DNA of 64,000 nt from an uncultured Bacteroidia bacterium (lineage in GTDB: Bacteria > Bacteroidota > Bacteroidia > J057 > CALLMJ01). Below are positions 7,454 through 16,847 of this stretch, one piece after another (within the stretch, counting starts at the first letter, position 1; every line of letters starts with the position of its first letter). The notes under the pieces were generated by a model that saw nothing but the letters and a program-made list of their open reading frames with translations, ran no database searches and had not been told where the DNA came from. The DNA is taken from assembly GCA_938005475.1 (NCBI GenBank), contig CALLNY010000018.1:1-64000 (forward strand), written 5' to 3'. Both the position numbers and the translations under genes were made by a program.

Positions 7454-9622
7454 TTATTTAATAAATAATAACTCACGATATTTAGGTAATAACCACATAT
7501 CATCAGGGATAAGGTTTTCTAAAGCATCTGAACTTTTACGAATAATTTCAAAATAAGGTAAAATCTTTTCTGCTATGTGAATTGCTTTGTCTCTTAAATT
7601 TTCTATTGTACTTGTTTCTTGCCATTGTAATTTCATAGCAGTCAAGTTTTTATGGATTTCATTTGTATGATAGTTTATTTCTTTCAGAAGGTCTAATTGA
7701 ACTTGATATTCATCTTTATGAAAACCAATTGAAATCAAATTTTGGATAGTATCGGATAACAATTTTTGGTATTTAAATGCGGCGGGTAGAACGTATTGAT
7801 AAATCAGTTCTTCTAAAATTTTAGCTTCAATCTGAATTTTTTTGCAATAGGTTTCGGTTCGGATTTCGTGACGTGCGTGTAATTCATGTTCGGATAGAAT
7901 CCCCAATTTAGTAAATTCTTCAATAGAATTAGGACTAATGATTGCATCTAATGCTTTGGGGGTTTGGGTAATATTGTTTAGCCCTCTTTTAAGCGCTTCC
8001 TGTTTCCATTCTACTGAATAGTTATTTCCTTCAAAGCGTATATTTTTACTTTCGGTAATATATCGTTTTAATATGGTTAAAATAGCAACTTCTTTTTGAG
8101 TTCCCTTATCCACTAATTGACATACTTCCTCATGAAAGGTGTTAAGTTGGTTGGCTACGATAGTATTCAAGATAATCATACCGGGAGCACAGTTCGCAGA
8201 AGCACCGACAGCTCTAAACTCAAACTTATTACCTGTAAAAGCGAAGGGGGAAGTTCGGTTTCTATCGGTATTGTCCTTCATAATTTCAGGCATTTTTTGA
8301 ATGCCTAATTTAATTTCTGATTTAAAAACGAATTCAATATTTTCAAGGGAGGCTTTTTCTAGTTGGTTTAGGATGGAGTCTAGGTGGGAACCTAAGAAAA
8401 CGGAGATGATAGCTGGCGGGGCTTCATTAGCGCCGAGGCGGTGGTCATTTGAGGCAGAGGCGATACTAGAACGTAATAAATCCGCATTTCGGTGTATAGC
8501 TTTAATAGTATTAATTAAAAAAATTAAGAACATGAGGTTATCCCGTTGAGTTCTACCAGGACTTAATAAGTTTTTACCTGTATTAGTACTTAAACTCCAG
8601 TTATTATGTTTTCCTGACCCATTTACACCTGCAAAAGGTTTTTCATGGAAAAGTACTTTCAGGTGATGTTTTTTGGCAACTTTATCCATGATATCCATCA
8701 TCAGTAAGTTGTGGTCATTGGCAATATTTAAATTTTCAAAGAGGGGAGCGCATTCATATTGCCCGGGTGCTACCTCATTATGTCTTGTACGGATGGGGAT
8801 ACCTAATTTTAAGCACTCACGTTCTAGTTCCATCATGAAGTTCATCACGCGGTTGGGGATAGTTCCGAAGTAATGGTCTTCTAGTTGTTGCCCACGGGCA
8901 GGAGCCGCTCCTATTAAGGTTCTTCCTGTCATCACTAAGTCTGGTCTTGCATAATACAGAGCTTCATCCACTAAAAAATATTCCTGTTCAGGTCCTAACG
9001 TAACGTTCACACTTTCAATAGATTTATCCAATAATTGGCATACTTGGGTAGCCGCTTTGTCGATAGCGTGAATAGTACGGAGCAAAGGGGTTTTGTAATC
9101 TAAAGTTTCACCTGTATAAGAAATAAACAAAGAAGGGATACATAAAGTAGTTCCAACAATAAAAGCAGGAGAGGTTACGTCCCAAGCCGTATAACCGCGT
9201 GCTTCAAAGGTAGAACGTATTCCACCACTAGGAAAAGAGGAAGCATCCGGCTCCTGTTGTACTAAATTAGAACCACTGAATTTATCAATGGGTTTCCCAT
9301 TTTCTAAATCAAAAAAAGAATCATGCTTTTCAGCGGTTAGTCCAGTTAAAGGTTGGAACCAGTGTGTATAGTGAGTTGCTCCTTTGGAAATCGCCCACGT
9401 CTTCATTGCATTCGCTACAATGTTAGCTGTCTCTCGTTTAATTTGACCTGTTTCATGGGAATGTATCATCTCCACTATTTGCTCAGGCAAATAGTGTAAC
9501 ATCACCTCTTTCGTAAATACTAATTCCCCAAAAATTTCAGAAGCTTTGGTTCCTGTAATTTGTAAACTCCAATCTCGTGATTGAATTTTGTCTAATGCTA
9601 AATATCTTGGATTATTATTCAT
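7454..9622 (-). CDS. glnN: Type III glutamine synthetase
   Basis: ATP-dependent ligation of ammonia to glutamate. At 722 residues it is of GSIII length, well above the 450-470 of GSI. Family segments include SGGIRSTFEARGYTAWD, GPEQEYFLVD (metal-binding glutamates), EVAPGQYECAPLFE, VNGSGKHNNWSLST (the ATP/glutamate loop) and NRTSPFAFTGNKFEFRAVG. The C-terminal 200 residues are the helical extension specific to GSIII. It is a single-gene unit with a TATTTTTG box 16 bases upstream. No glnB/amt genes are adjacent. Regulation is probably transcriptional because the GSI adenylylation tyrosine region is absent from this family. Confidence 0.97.
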   Translation of the reverse strand: MNNNPRYLALDKIQSRDWSLQITGTKASEIFGELVFTKEVMLHYLPEQIVEMIHSHETGQIKRETANIVANAMKTWAISKGATHYTHWFQPLTGLTAEKHDSFFDLENGKPIDKFSGSNLVQQEPDASSFPSGGIRSTFEARGYTAWDVTSPAFIVGTTLCIPSLFISYTGETLDYKTPLLRTIHAIDKAATQVCQLLDKSIESVNVTLGPEQEYFLVDEALYYARPDLVMTGRTLIGAAPARGQQLEDHYFGTIPNRVMNFMMELERECLKLGIPIRTRHNEVAPGQYECAPLFENLNIANDHNLLMMDIMDKVAKKHHLKVLFHEKPFAGVNGSGKHNNWSLSTNTGKNLLSPGRTQRDNLMFLIFLINTIKAIHRNADLLRSSIASASNDHRLGANEAPPAIISVFLGSHLDSILNQLEKASLENIEFVFKSEIKLGIQKMPEIMKDNTDRNRTSPFAFTGNKFEFRAVGASANCAPGMIILNTIVANQLNTFHEEVCQLVDKGTQKEVAILTILKRYITESKNIRFEGNNYSVEWKQEALKRGLNNITQTPKALDAIISPNSIEEFTKLGILSEHELHARHEIRTETYCKKIQIEAKILEELIYQYVLPAAFKYQKLLSDTIQNLISIGFHKDEYQVQLDLLKEINYHTNEIHKNLTAMKLQWQETSTIENLRDKAIHIAEKILPYFEIIRKSSDALENLIPDDMWLLPKYRELLFIK

Positions 9623-9638
9623 TTTTTAATTGACTTCG

Positions 9639-9646
9639 CAAAAATA
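9639..9646 (-). promoter_or_regulatory. Predicted -7 promoter box TATTTTTG (glnN)
   Basis: Minus-strand TATTTTTG, 16 bases upstream of the glnN ATG, with an A-rich spacer (caattaaaaa). Confidence 0.6.
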
Positions 9647-9752
9647 AATATACTTTCTCTAAAATGCAATACTTTTTTCGTAAATAGACTTTATTTTTGA
9701 GAGTACAATTCTAAAATACCCCCTATTTTTGAGTTGTATAATTTTTATACAA

Positions 9753-10502
9753 CTAATCCGAATGGCTCCCCAACAACTTATACTTTTGGTAAGTCCCCCA
9801 AGCAGATATCCAACATAATTGAAAGCCTAATTTGCCCTCTAAAATTCCTAACTTGAAGAAATACATTTTCAGGAAGGTAAATAAAGGACTAAAATATAAC
9901 GTAAAAAAGTTTGCTTTTTTTTGTTTTTGATGAAGTTGTTCAGCATGAAGCTGGGCATATTTATAAGTTTTTTCTTGATGCTGTGCTTTGGTAGTATACG
10001 AATAATGCAATAAATCTCCCTTTAAAAATTGAATAGGCAACTCAAATTTTAGGGTTTCATGCACAAAATCCCCCTCCCAATGAGCATGGTTTTTAGGGAA
10101 TAATCTTACTTTCTTATCGGGATACCAACCTGCATACCGTATCCATTGCCCACAATAGTTCGTCAGGCGATTAAATTCATAAACACAAAGTGCCTCTGGC
10201 GGACAATTCTTGACTTGAATAAGGCTTTTTCGGAGTTCTTCTGAAACTACCTCATCCGCATCTATTGATAAAATCCATTCATATGCCGCTAATTGATTGG
10301 CATAGTTCTTCGTCTTACTATATCCCTCCCAACTATGAACAATAAATTTGACTTTTCTATACTGAGATGCAATGGCTTTTGTTCGGTCGGTAGAACCAGA
10401 ATCCACTATGATAATTTCTTCTACCCAATCATGCAAAGAGTCTAAACATCTTTTTAGGTTAGCTTCCTCATTTAATGTAATAATAACAACACTAATTTTC
10501 AC
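9753..10502 (-). CDS. Glycosyltransferase family 2 (WaaE/KdtX-like)
   Basis: A 249-residue GT-A glycosyltransferase. The N-terminus KISVVIITLNEEANLKRCLDSL is the family 2 nucleotide-sugar fold, IIIVDSGSTDRT is the first acidic loop, and WILSIDADEVVSEEL contains the DxD-type metal ligand. The later FVHETLKF and KTYKYAQLHA helices resemble WaaE/KdtX beta-1,4-glucosyltransferases that decorate the LPS inner core. There is no signal peptide; it should act at the inner face of the cytoplasmic membrane. It is the last gene of a three-gene unit, its ATG overlapping the stop of the G3E GTPase by four bases. Confidence 0.88.
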   Translation of the reverse strand: MKISVVIITLNEEANLKRCLDSLHDWVEEIIIVDSGSTDRTKAIASQYRKVKFIVHSWEGYSKTKNYANQLAAYEWILSIDADEVVSEELRKSLIQVKNCPPEALCVYEFNRLTNYCGQWIRYAGWYPDKKVRLFPKNHAHWEGDFVHETLKFELPIQFLKGDLLHYSYTTKAQHQEKTYKYAQLHAEQLHQKQKKANFFTLYFSPLFTFLKMYFFKLGILEGKLGFQLCWISAWGTYQKYKLLGSHSD

Positions 10503-11497
10503 GGTTTATACATCAGTTTCTCTAAAATATTTTGAATTTTAGATTTTTCAAGCTGAAGCCCAATAAATACTAACTCTGTACGGAGTTGTTTATTATAAAA
10601 GGTATCTCTATCCAATAAATATTGTTTCCCAACAGATTGAAATAATAAAGGACGCTCGAAACCATAAAAATATACCCATCCTTTGATACGATAAATTCTT
10701 CCGGATTGAATCTGTAACATCATATTCATCCAGTGTTGAAATTTCAAGATATCTAAAGGCTTATCAAAGGTTACATAAATAGCATTATAAGGATGCTCAT
10801 TATGCTCATGGGCATGGTGTTGTTCAGTATGGGAATGATTTTCGTGTTGGGAATGAGAATAATCCTCATGAGAATGGTCATAGTGGTGAGAATGGGAATT
10901 GTGAATTAAAAGCTCTTGAGTTTGTACTTGGGCATGAGACGTAAAAATCTGTTTTGCATCAGGATTTAAGGCTCTTAAAAGCGATTCTAAATGAATCAAT
11001 TTTTCAGGTTCTATGACATCTATTTTATTGACAATCAAAACATCAGCAAAAGCTACTTGACGGGCAGGTAAATCGCTATCTTTTAAGCTATCCTCAAAAT
11101 TTACGGCGTCTACTAAAACGATAACACTACTCAAATGAAATTTTTCTTTAAATTGTGGGAACAACAAAAACGGAGTAGCAACCGATGAAGGTTCCGCAAC
11201 GCCGGTTGTCTCAATCAATAAATGGTCAAACGAATAATTTACTAACAAATGATTTAAAGTTTTAACCAAATCCTCATTTAAGGTACAACAAATACAGCCT
11301 TGATTCATTTCAATAAGCGTATCCGTTTTGGCTTCAATAAGTTGGTTATCAATGCCGACTTCCCCAAATTCGTTTTCTATTAAAGCAAATTTTTTCTCGG
11401 GATTTTGTTTTAATATTTGATTGATAAACGTAGTTTTCCCTGCACCTAAAAACCCTGATATTATCGTTACTTGAATAGTTTGAGAATTATTTTTCAT
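10499..11497 (-). CDS. G3E-family GTPase (CobW/YjiA/ZNG1-like metallochaperone)
   Basis: A 332-residue COG0523 GTPase. The P-loop is SGFLGAGKTTF (residues 14-24), the metal-binding CxCC motif is GCICC (C68, C70, C71), the switch/Walker B strand is LLIETTGVAEP, and guanine specificity is VNKID (about 156-160). A histidine-rich insertion between about residues 199 and 235 contains 15 histidines in 37 residues, ahead of the CobW C-terminal domain. That insertion is a metal buffer of the type seen in zinc- and nickel-linked members. It probably inserts Zn(II) into a client under limitation; no Zur-type operator was recognised. The gene overlaps both neighbours by four bases, placing it between a glycerophosphodiesterase and a glycosyltransferase. 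Confidence 0.92.
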   Translation of the reverse strand: MKNNSQTIQVTIISGFLGAGKTTFINQILKQNPEKKFALIENEFGEVGIDNQLIEAKTDTLIEMNQGCICCTLNEDLVKTLNHLLVNYSFDHLLIETTGVAEPSSVATPFLLFPQFKEKFHLSSVIVLVDAVNFEDSLKDSDLPARQVAFADVLIVNKIDVIEPEKLIHLESLLRALNPDAKQIFTSHAQVQTQELLIHNSHSHHYDHSHEDYSHSQHENHSHTEQHHAHEHNEHPYNAIYVTFDKPLDILKFQHWMNMMLQIQSGRIYRIKGWVYFYGFERPLLFQSVGKQYLLDRDTFYNKQLRTELVFIGLQLEKSKIQNILEKLMYKP

Positions 11498-12654
11498 TTT
11501 ATGAACATTTTCAAATCATTCAAACTGATGTAACTTCTTTGAAATCCTATAATTTTACGTTGATAAAAAGATTTTTTTTGTGAAGCAATAGGATTTCTTT
11601 GCTTTAATAGTTGCTCGTATGCTTGAAATAGATTTTGGAAGGTTTGCTTTTGTTCTTCTGCATTAGCCCATTGAAAAGATTTAGAAAGATAAAGTTTTAA
11701 AATCAACAAGTTAGGATTTCCATCATTCTGTATAGTTTGCAAAAATTGCTCTGAAAATTTTAATGGATTAGGGATAGTCTCATAATTTTGGGGGGCTTCC
11801 ATAATTAAAAATTTGACCCAATCGGGGACATCAGAAATAATACCATCTACTCCCATATTCTTGACTTTTAAGATAGCTTCAGGGCTATTAACGGTCCAAG
11901 GAATAACTTTTAAGTTTTTGGCATGAGCGGATTGTACAAAATCCTCCTTCAAAAAACGGTAATATGGATTAATTCCAACAGGCTCAAATCCTAATTTTTG
12001 TATTCTCTTTTCAACCGAACCGGGTCTAATTACTAAAAAATAAAGCGGTAGAGTAGAATCTATTTTATGAATTTCTTTTAATAATTGAGCATCAAAACTT
12101 TGTAGCAAAAAACGCTTCTCTATATTGAGATTTTTAACCTTTTTTACAACCAATCGAGCATAAAATGCCCTATCAGGATACCAGTTTTTTTTATGCGGTA
12201 AAGATTTAATTTCAATGTTCCAGTACGGTAAAAAGAAACCATTTTCTCTGCAATATTTGTCTACAGTTTGAATGGCTTCTTCCAATGTATGAATATGTGT
12301 TTTCACTTTTTTTTGGTATGGATACTTAGGTTGATCTTTAAGTCCCCAAGTAGCTTTTTTACAATCCTCTGCATTCAATTGCAAGATATTTTCCGATGGA
12401 TACTCAGAAAAAATAGACTTTTTGAAATATGGATCATGATTAATAATCAATTGACTATCCTTTGTACAAATTAAATCTAGTTCTAACCATTTAGCACCTA
12501 AAACAATCGCTTGTTGGAATGCTTCTACGGAATTTTCGGGCATCCAATACCTGGTTCCACGGTGCCCATGCACCTCAGGTAAAATAGATTGAGCATACAT
12601 CTTCCCTAATTGTATAATCCCAACTACTACAATTGCAATTTGAGTTACCTTCAT
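11494..12654 (-). CDS. Exported glycerophosphodiester phosphodiesterase
   Basis: Hydrolyses glycerophosphodiesters to glycerol-3-phosphate and an alcohol. A signal peptide covers about the first 21 residues (ending MYAQS). The catalytic HGHRGTRYWMPENSVEAF (His and Arg of the HRG motif plus the metal-ligand Glu-Asn) and WLELDLICTKDSQLIINHDP (the ExD ligand pair and second catalytic His) are intact, and IPWTVNSPEAI and GVDGIISDVP close the TIM barrel. About 100 residues after residue 290 form a C-terminal extension of unknown purpose. It heads the operon with the G3E GTPase and the glycosyltransferase. A TAACTTTG box ends four bases before the ATG. Confidence 0.92.
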   Translation of the reverse strand: MKVTQIAIVVVGIIQLGKMYAQSILPEVHGHRGTRYWMPENSVEAFQQAIVLGAKWLELDLICTKDSQLIINHDPYFKKSIFSEYPSENILQLNAEDCKKATWGLKDQPKYPYQKKVKTHIHTLEEAIQTVDKYCRENGFFLPYWNIEIKSLPHKKNWYPDRAFYARLVVKKVKNLNIEKRFLLQSFDAQLLKEIHKIDSTLPLYFLVIRPGSVEKRIQKLGFEPVGINPYYRFLKEDFVQSAHAKNLKVIPWTVNSPEAILKVKNMGVDGIISDVPDWVKFLIMEAPQNYETIPNPLKFSEQFLQTIQNDGNPNLLILKLYLSKSFQWANAEEQKQTFQNLFQAYEQLLKQRNPIASQKKSFYQRKIIGFQRSYISLNDLKMFIK

Positions 12655-12658
12655 TTCG

Positions 12659-12666
12659 CAAAGTTA
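12659..12666 (-). promoter_or_regulatory. Predicted -7 promoter box TAACTTTG, leaderless spacing
   Basis: Minus-strand TAACTTTG followed by CGAA and then the ATG of the phosphodiesterase. The four-base gap puts the expected +1 at the start codon. Confidence 0.65.
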
Positions 12667-12896
12667 GCAAGTTTTCTAAAATGAGTAATATCATTAAATT
12701 TTTAAGAAACTTAATTATCTATCTTCAGAAATTGAGCTTGCCCTCTATATATCTAACTACTCTGTAAAATTTTAGGAAACAGTCCAACTCAAGCTACTCT
12801 TTATAAATTTCATAATGACCTTTACAAAAAACTTTACATAGGGTGATAGTTCTTCCCATCAACAAAAAAAATAATAAAACCATCGCAGGTAATACC

Positions 12897-15807
12897 CTAA
12901 AACCTATACTGCAAAGATACTGTAATTAACCTTCCTACACTCGTTTTCATGGCTAATCTTGCATCTTTTAATTGACCTGTTTTTTCGTTCTGCTGGAATT
13001 GTACTTTATAAAAAGGTTGTGCTAATATATCCTGAAAAGCAACTTTCATCATAAATTTTTCTTTAAACGTTTTTCCTATTTGAACATCTATCCTATGGCG
13101 TGGCAAAATATACAAATTATTAAACTCAACAGGTACACCAATAATTACAATCTGTCTTCCATAACGATTATAAAAAACATCGAAGTTAATATTAGTTTTT
13201 GGTTCTTTAAATAGAATTCCTGTATTGACAAGATAAGGGCTTTGTCCCTGTAATGGTCTTTGAGTGTTTCCTGTTCTATCATCTTTTACATTACTATTTT
13301 GAAACATTGCATTTCCATACAAATGAAAGTTCTTTAAATAACTATCTATACCTAATTGCTGACGAACTTCTAATTCTATTCCTAGATTATTCGCATAATC
13401 TGCATTTTTAAGTGTATAAGTATTCAAATAAACCGTAGCTCCTTGTGCAAGCACTTGTTCTAGAGGTCTATAAATGTATTTCCAGAACAATGTAACAGAA
13501 AACATATTCAATTTTCCTGGGAAATACTCATATCGCAAATCAAAACTATTAATTTTAGTAGTATCGCATCAGGATTCCCTTCCCATGAAGTGGAAGTGAT
13601 AGGATTAAAAAAAGAAAATAACGAAAGTTCTCGCATATTAGGTTTTACGATGGACTGGCAATACGAAAATTTCAATCTATGGTTGGTTTTAAGATTATAA
13701 TTTGCAATAAAAGAGGGCAAAACATCAAAAATAGAATTATTATGAATAGTTTGAGGATTTTTTGAATTCCATTGGAAATGATTTTTGTAGAAGCAGATTC
13801 CATTCTTATGCCTGTATAAAGCTGAAAAGCATCAGAAAACTGATAAGTTGCTTGTAGAAATGGCGCAATATTGACTGTTTTGCCCAGATAAGCATCATGA
13901 ATTTGGGTATCATCAAAAAAGAAGAAACCGCCAGGTCGTATCAAAGAATGGTCATAGGTAAAATCTTGTCCTTGTGCAAGCAATTCCTGAACATCTATAT
14001 TAGGGTTTTCTAAGGTAGGAACAATTCCTGTTTTTCTGGAAGCAAAAGTTCTTTTTTGATTAAATAAAAACAAACCACTTTTAAACGTTAAACGATGTTG
14101 ATCTTTTTTCAAGATTTGATTTTCATAAAATAAATTAGCACCATAAGAGAAATCATTTTGTTTCGAAGAATATATTGTGTAAAAAATCCTATCTTCAGGT
14201 ACCCAAGAATCTGAAATATAGTATTCACCATTACTATTGATGCTATAATTCACAGGATAAAATCCTGGTTCTTTGAAATTCACCGAATTAGAAAATAAGG
14301 TCAACCCTATCTTTTGATTAGTACTGAGTTGATAGAGTGCATGGATTTGTCCTGAGTACAAGAACTGCTTTTCAAATCTTTTCACATTGAACTGATAAGG
14401 CTCCCATGCCCCCTGAAAGTAAAAATCTCCAAACTGATTGATATACTTATCCCATTGAGAAATAGAAAAAAAGTTTTTAAAATTTACTTGGAGTTTTTCA
14501 TTTTGATAACCAATATTCGCTACTTGGTTATAGTTTTGTTGGTTTTGATATAGTGGATATTTCGTAGAATCCCCTACGGGGTTATAACCTAAATCAGGGT
14601 CAAAACTACCCAATACATTCATCTGAACATTTTGCGTATTGAAAGTGTTCGTTAAATTCGAAATAAAAACCAATCCCCATGTGCCATTCGATTTTTCATA
14701 TCTTCTTGCTAATGAAATACTCAAAGATTGACTGGGCATTGCTTTCCTTGTAGTCGTAATAAAATCATGGTTGACTTTCCTTCCAATTTCTGCTAATTCT
14801 TCGGAATCTTCTGCTAAAGCTTGTATTTCGCTACTACTTGGAAAATCATCAGGCAAATAATTTTTAGGGCTTCCAAATAGTCCTAAAAATCCTTTGCTTC
14901 TATCATGAACTCCTAACGTAAAAGGTTTAAATGTTCCCAAAGAATTGTAAATGGTTTGATAATTCAGTTGAGTAATATTTTTTTCGGGAATACTTTGTGT
15001 CTCAAAAGACACTAAACCACCCCCAAAAGTAGCTGGCATATCGGACATACAAGCTTTCACTAACTGTATTTTAGAAATCATATTAGAAGGCAAATTAGAA
15101 AAATCAAAAGATTGCCTATCAGAATTTACTATCGGTAACAAAGCACCATTTAGCATGATAGTATTATAACGCTCAGGCATCCCTCTAATTCCCAAATACT
15201 TATCTTCAATGAATACTACTCCCGGCATTCTAGATAACGCCGTATTCACAAATAAATCCGATGAAGCCCTTAATATCATGTCCCCTGCAAAAACATCCAT
15301 CAAGCGAAGGTTCAATTTCTGCATAACTAATGCCGCCGCTTCTGATTCCTTCCTTAAATCACTCTGAATTACTACCTCGCCTACATTGACACCTACCTCT
15401 TTCAGCGTAAAAACCATTTGATACTGCTTGCCTTGCTCTATCTTTATATCTTTTATTTCCTTAACCTCGTATGATACATAACTGAACTTTAATTGATAAG
15501 TACCAGGTTGTAAATCATTGATAACAAACTTACCTGTTAAATCCGTCATTACACCTTTCTGAAAATCTCCTTGCGTAAGCAATACCGTTACTCCTATTAA
15601 TGGCTCACCCGTAACTTCATCGATAATTACACCCACCAAATCAGAGGTCTGTTTCTGATTAAAAACAACATTCTGAGTTTTAGGAAGCTCTTCTTTCACT
15701 TTGTGCTTCTTTCTACGAGAAACATCCCCCTGACCTGACACACTATAATAATAGAAAATAACACAAATTAAAATAATAATCCACCTAAAACTAGTTTTTG
15801 GAAACAT
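12897..15807 (-). pseudogene. TonB-dependent outer-membrane receptor, broken by two frameshifts
   Basis: Three track ORFs (13672-15912, 13508-13720, 12897-13538) are one receptor read in successive frames. In order: signal peptide (start at ATG 15807, MFPKTSFRWIIILIC), a CarboxypepD-regulatory-like domain (GVIIDEVTGEPLIGVTVLL), a plug (NTALSRMPGVVFIED, YLGIRGMPERYNTIMLNG) and a 22-strand-type barrel ending in VSLQYRF with terminal phenylalanine. The first break is at an A6 run (plus-strand T6, 13758-13763); one extra A would restore GIQKNPQTIHNNSIFDVLPSF. The second is near 13550-13560, between GNPDAI and TKINSFDLRYEYFPG, and is not in a homopolymer. Both ends of the protein are otherwise intact, so this is either a recent inactivation or assembly error. 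The ligand is unknown; no SusD-like partner is present. Confidence 0.85.
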
Positions 15808-15867
15808 ATCTACTCTTTGATATATAGCCAAATAGTTTACAAATATTGAAAAAGTTGCAATATTAAA

Positions 15868-15875
15868 CAAATCTA
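15868..15875 (-). promoter_or_regulatory. Candidate -7 promoter box TAGATTTG (TonB receptor)
   Basis: Minus-strand TAGATTTG about 60 bases before the preferred receptor ATG at 15807. A second match, TATATTTG, lies at 15886-15893. I cannot decide which is used. Both fall inside the longer track ORF, which argues for the shorter start. Confidence 0.4.
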
Positions 15876-16063
15876 ATTTTAAAGTCAAATATAGGGACTT
15901 TATGAAACACAAGTGTAAGGAATTTTACCAACTTTTGAAATAAATTTCCCGTAATAAAACTCTTCATTTTTTTGAATATAGAGCTTAACCATAGTAACAG
16001 AACTTACTAATCAACTATGTTGCAAGAGTTAGAAACCTTATTTGCAAATACACTTACACTTTT

Positions 16064-16780
16064 TTAATTAAAATTTTTCAAGTAATGGTTAATAGAGAGA
16101 ACATGAATACCTGCGGTTTCGGCTCTGAATCGTGTAGAACCCAACGAAAAAGTTTGGGCTTGGTACTGCCTAGCAAGTTCAATCTCCTCGCTATTAAAAT
16201 CTCCTTCGGGACCTATAATAAAAAAACAAGCTTCCTTTTGTAAAGTTTCGTGGTACTGCCCGATGTAAGTTTCAGCTTCACAAAAGCCTAGTAATTTGGC
16301 GATTTTCCATTTACAATGCGAAGATAGTAGTTCTTGTAAAGAGCTATAAAATTGAATTTCAGGTATTTTTGAACGCTTACATTGTTTTATTGCGGCAATA
16401 GCAATTTTGGAAGCACGTTCTAACGATAAATTTTTTTTTTCAGAACGTTTCGCTATGAAAGGGAAAATATGCGTAACCCCTAGTTCTACTGCTTTTTCTA
16501 TGAGCGTTTCCATTCGCGAAACATTTTTCAGCAAAGCAAAAGCAAGTACAGTTGCCAATTTAGGCTCTCCAAGCTCAGGATAATACTTTATTTGTTTCGC
16601 AAAAACTGCCTTTTTTTGTATGTTTATAATTTCTAATTCATAAGCGTTTCCTTTACCATCGGTCCCCCAAATTATATCACCTATCCTATGACGCATAACT
16701 ACCGCACAATGGTGTGCATCTTCCTCCGTCAACCGAAAAATGAGTTTCTCTTTAACTTCTTCTATCAAATATATTTGCAT
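16064..16780 (-). CDS. rsmE: 16S rRNA (uracil(1498)-N(3))-methyltransferase
   Basis: SPOUT-class enzyme that methylates N3 of U1498 in helix 44 of 16S rRNA. The 238-residue length is standard. An N-terminal PUA-like beta-barrel (residues 1-70) carries HHCAVVMRHRIGD, and the C-terminal knotted domain has ALLKNVSRMETLIEKAVELGVTHI, FIIGPEGDFNSEEIELA and LGSTRFRAETAGI, the three RsmE signatures. A TATCATTG box (one mismatch to TAnnTTTG) ends four bases before the ATG. It is divergent from the PhoD-like gene across 67 bases. Confidence 0.95.
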   Translation of the reverse strand: MQIYLIEEVKEKLIFRLTEEDAHHCAVVMRHRIGDIIWGTDGKGNAYELEIINIQKKAVFAKQIKYYPELGEPKLATVLAFALLKNVSRMETLIEKAVELGVTHIFPFIAKRSEKKNLSLERASKIAIAAIKQCKRSKIPEIQFYSSLQELLSSHCKWKIAKLLGFCEAETYIGQYHETLQKEACFFIIGPEGDFNSEEIELARQYQAQTFSLGSTRFRAETAGIHVLSINHYLKNFN

Positions 16781-16784
16781 ACTG

Positions 16785-16792
16785 CAATGATA
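16785..16792 (-). promoter_or_regulatory. Candidate -7 promoter box TATCATTG (rsmE), leaderless spacing
   Basis: Minus-strand TATCATTG, one mismatch from TAnnTTTG, followed by CAGT and the rsmE ATG. The four-base gap equals that of the other leaderless candidates, which supports the call despite the mismatch. Confidence 0.45.
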
Positions 16793-16835
16793 AGAATTTT
16801 TTTCAAACCAATGATTTTTCTTCTCTAAATCAAAC

Positions 16836-16843
16836 TAATTTTG
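16836..16843 (+). promoter_or_regulatory. Predicted -7 promoter box TAATTTTG, leaderless spacing
   Basis: TAATTTTG then ttgc then the ATG of the PhoD-like gene. Expected +1 coincides with the start codon. Confidence 0.65.
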
Positions 16844-16847
16844 TTGC

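Noticed and set aside
7453-7469. ATTATTTAATAAATAAT palindrome at the end of glnN
   Set aside because: Composed only of A and T and without a GC stem or T-tract; not a convincing terminator between the convergent genes.
8117-8873. Three plus-strand ORFs inside glnN
   Set aside because: Antisense shadows of the glutamine synthetase III coding sequence.
12655-12896. Search for a small gene or RNA in the 242-base gap
   Set aside because: Apart from the phosphodiesterase promoter box at its right edge, I see no ORF, hairpin or tRNA-like fold.
15911-16061. Inverted pair AAGTGTAAG / CTTACACTT about 130 bases apart near the TonB receptor start
   Set aside because: Only nine bases match, no target-site duplication and no transposase remnant between them; likely chance in AT-rich DNA.
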